From Thomasclavelia sp. (GTDB lineage Bacteria > Bacillota_I > Bacilli_A > Erysipelotrichales > Coprobacillaceae): a DNA stretch of 6,528 nucleotides. Below the pieces are notes generated by a model that did no database searches, had not been told where the DNA came from, and was given only the letters and a program-made list of their open reading frames with translations. The DNA lies in the NCBI GenBank assembly GCA_020025035.1, contig JAHHSU010000058.1, positions 1-6,528 of the forward strand, read 5' to 3'. A program made the position numbers and the translations under genes. This document shows positions 5,102 through 6,528 of the stretch, piece by piece (positions within the stretch are counted from its first letter, which is position 1; every line of letters starts with the position of its first letter).

Positions 5102-6367
5102 TTAATCATCACTTTTTATTCTTGTAATTTTAGCTCCAAGAGTAATTAATTTATGGTCAATATTATCATAGCCTCTGTCTATATGATACACATTTCCAAT
5201 TTCTGTTTTTCCTTCTGCAATTAATGCTGCAACAACTAGTGCTGCCCCACATCTTAAATCTCTTGCTTTAACAGAAGTACCAATAAGCTTTGTTTTCCCA
5301 TTAATCTCGCAATATCCATCACAAACATTAGTGTTAGCTCCCATCTTGTCTAATTCATAACACTGAGCAAACCTTTCTGGATAAATAGTTTCTTTAACTA
5401 TAGAAGTACCACTTGCTTGAGTAAGTAATGCAGTTAATGGTTGTTGTAAATCAGTTGCAAATCCTGGATATGGTTGTGTTTTAATATCTACAGCATTAAG
5501 TTTTTCAGTATCACCATATACAACAATACTATCTCCAGAAACTTCCATTTTTACACCAATTTCTTCTAATTTTGAAATCAATGAATCTAAATGTTGTGGA
5601 ATAACGTTTTGAATTACTACTCTCTTACCTGCAGCTGCAGCAATAATCAAAAAAGTACCTGCTTCAATTCGGTCTGGAATTATTTCATGATTGCAACCAT
5701 TTAGCTGTTCAACACCATCAATAATGATTGTATCAGTTCCTACACCTCTTATTTTGGCTCCCATTTTAGTTAACATATTTGCCACATCTATAATTTCAGG
5801 TTCTTTTGCTGCATTTTCAATTTCTGTTCTACCTTTAGCTTTTACAGCAGCAAGCATTATATTAATCGTTGCACCAACAGATGCAAAATCTAAATAAATT
5901 TTATTACCAATTAATTCCTTTGCCTCAATCGTATAAACACCATCTTTAAAATCAATAACAGCACCTAATGCCTCAAATCCCTTAAAATGTAAATCAATAG
6001 GTCTAGGTCCAAATGCACATCCACCTGGTAGTTTCATTTGAACTTTTTTAAATTTTCCAAGTAAAGCTCCCATAAAATAGTAAGACGCTCTTAATTTATT
6101 AACTGCATCGTTTGTTAATGGTTCATTACAAATATTTGTTGGATCAACAATAACATGATTTTCCTGTAATACAACGTTACAATTTAACTCACTTAATAAT
6201 ACTGATAGTGCGTCAACATCACTTATCTTAGGAACACCAAAAATTGTAACTGGTCCATCCGCTAGAACTGTTGCAGGAATTAATGCCACTGTCGCATTCT
6301 TTGCCCCGCTCATTATAACAGTACCTGATAATTTATGACCGCCTTCAATGATGATTTTTTCAGACAT
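5102..6367 (-). CDS. murA: UDP-N-acetylglucosamine 1-carboxyvinyltransferase (MurA)
   Basis: First committed enzyme of peptidoglycan synthesis: transfers enolpyruvate from phosphoenolpyruvate to the 3'-OH of UDP-GlcNAc in the cytoplasm; the target of fosfomycin. The 421-residue length is normal and the two-lobed EPSP-synthase-like fold is covered. Key residues are present: GAKNA with Lys 23 and Asn 24, the loop GGCAFGPRP (115-123) with catalytic Cys 117 and Arg 122, FATDLQQ with Asp 306, and IDRGYDN with Arg 398. Cys rather than Asp at the loop predicts fosfomycin sensitivity of the enzyme. The start at 6367 gives MSEKIIIEGG and has AAGGAG six bases upstream. Reading the frame back to 6511 would add 48 hydrophobic residues, but that stretch crosses a promoter, a terminator and the 5S rRNA gene, so it is not coding. 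Bacillota often carry two copies; the nearby rpmE suggests the MurAB/MurZ type, by inference only. No clear terminator follows. Confidence 0.96.
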   Translation of the reverse strand: MSEKIIIEGGHKLSGTVIMSGAKNATVALIPATVLADGPVTIFGVPKISDVDALSVLLSELNCNVVLQENHVIVDPTNICNEPLTNDAVNKLRASYYFMGALLGKFKKVQMKLPGGCAFGPRPIDLHFKGFEALGAVIDFKDGVYTIEAKELIGNKIYLDFASVGATINIMLAAVKAKGRTEIENAAKEPEIIDVANMLTKMGAKIRGVGTDTIIIDGVEQLNGCNHEIIPDRIEAGTFLIIAAAAGKRVVIQNVIPQHLDSLISKLEEIGVKMEVSGDSIVVYGDTEKLNAVDIKTQPYPGFATDLQQPLTALLTQASGTSIVKETIYPERFAQCYELDKMGANTNVCDGYCEINGKTKLIGTSVKARDLRCGAALVVAALIAEGKTEIGNVYHIDRGYDNIDHKLITLGAKITRIKSDD

Positions 6368-6425
6368 ATCGTTCTCCTTAATTGACAAATTAATATTTTC
6401 CACATAATGTATGTAGCTGATTGAT

Positions 6426-6454
6426 ATTATATTATATTTAATTAAATAAAACAA
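6426..6454 (-). promoter_or_regulatory. Promoter of murA
   Basis: On the minus strand TTGTTT (6449-6454) and a perfect TATAAT (6426-6431) are exactly 17 bases apart. A second TATAAT overlaps five bases upstream (6431-6436). The 14-bp AT palindrome at 6435-6448 fills most of the spacer. The start would be near 6419 with a leader of about 50 bases. The promoter begins after the rRNA terminator, so murA is transcribed separately from the rRNA operon. Confidence 0.7.
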
Positions 6455-6473
6455 TAATCTATAAAAACAAAAC

Positions 6474-6498
6474 AAAAAAAAGGTATCCAAAAGGATAC
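6474..6498 (-). terminator. Intrinsic terminator of the rRNA operon
   Basis: On the minus strand GTATCC-tttt-GGATAC (arms at 6493-6498 and 6483-6488) is followed after one C by eight T (6474-6481) and more T-rich sequence. It begins about five bases after the 5S rRNA end, the standard arrangement for the end of an rRNA operon. Confidence 0.9.
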
Positions 6499-6502
6499 TA
6501 AT

Positions 6503-6528
6503 GCCTAGCAACGTGCTATCTTTGCACT
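6503..6528 (-). rRNA. rrf: 5S rRNA, 3' end only (partial)
   Basis: The last 26 bases read on the minus strand as GTGCAAAGATAGCACG followed by TTGCTAGGC, matching the 3' end of bacterial 5S rRNA: the loop E/helix IV side with its AAGATAGCACG-type segment, then the 3' strand of helix I ending in GCTAGGC. The rest of the gene, and presumably 23S and 16S genes, lie beyond the right edge. The exact mature 3' end could differ by one or two bases. The terminator immediately after supports the call. Confidence 0.88.

Noticed and set aside
6435..6448. 14-bp palindrome TATTTAATTAAATA in the murA promoter spacer as an operator
   Set aside because: It consists only of A and T, where palindromes of this length arise easily by chance; noted in the promoter entry only.
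6368..6511. N-terminal extension of MurA by 48 hydrophobic residues
   Set aside because: It crosses the murA promoter, the rRNA terminator and the 5S rRNA 3' end; the family N-terminus and the AAGGAG site both point to 6367.

Overview
The window is AT-rich and looks like a walled, low-GC Gram-positive bacterium (Bacillota). All eight protein genes and the partial rRNA lie on the minus strand, so transcription runs from high to low coordinates. Strong AGGAGG-type ribosome binding sites, one GTG start and one inferred TTG start, a HPr with both the catalytic His and the regulatory Ser, a WalJ-RlmH pair and a lipobox lipoprotein all fit Bacillota. MurA shows that the cell makes peptidoglycan, and TGG is used for Trp, so this is not a Mycoplasma-type genome. 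An Erysipelotrichia-like lineage is a possible guess, but the window alone cannot prove it.

Layout in transcription order, right to left. At the right edge is the 3' end of a 5S rRNA with an intrinsic terminator, which is the tail of an rRNA operon entering from outside the window. Next comes murA (6367 to 5102) with its own good promoter. A 206-bp spacer follows, holding the promoter and short leader of rpmE (4895 to 4692), which ends in a terminator. Then come walJ (4614 to 3862) and rlmH (3872 to 3393), overlapping by 11 bp. typA (3297 to 1480) has a GTG start. ptsH (1384 to 1115) has an extended -10 promoter and a clear terminator. A cyclophilin gene (1054 to 572) follows. Last is a small lipoprotein of unknown function (495 to 82), followed by a terminator at the left edge.

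The genes are housekeeping: ribosome function (5S, L31, RlmH, TypA/BipA), cell envelope (MurA, WalJ, lipoprotein), sugar transport and carbon regulation (HPr), and protein folding (cyclophilin). They do not form one pathway. Most appear to be separate short transcription units with their own promoters and terminators; walJ-rlmH is the clear coupled pair.

I see no mobile element, CRISPR array, phage gene or defence system, and no convincing undescribed system. The points most worth a second look are a dyad that exactly fills the space upstream of the lipoprotein gene's candidate -10 box, the TTG start of rlmH inside walJ, a palindrome over the typA promoter, and the unassigned lipoprotein. No stretch longer than 300 bases lacks a gene. 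Promoter calls were made by eye.
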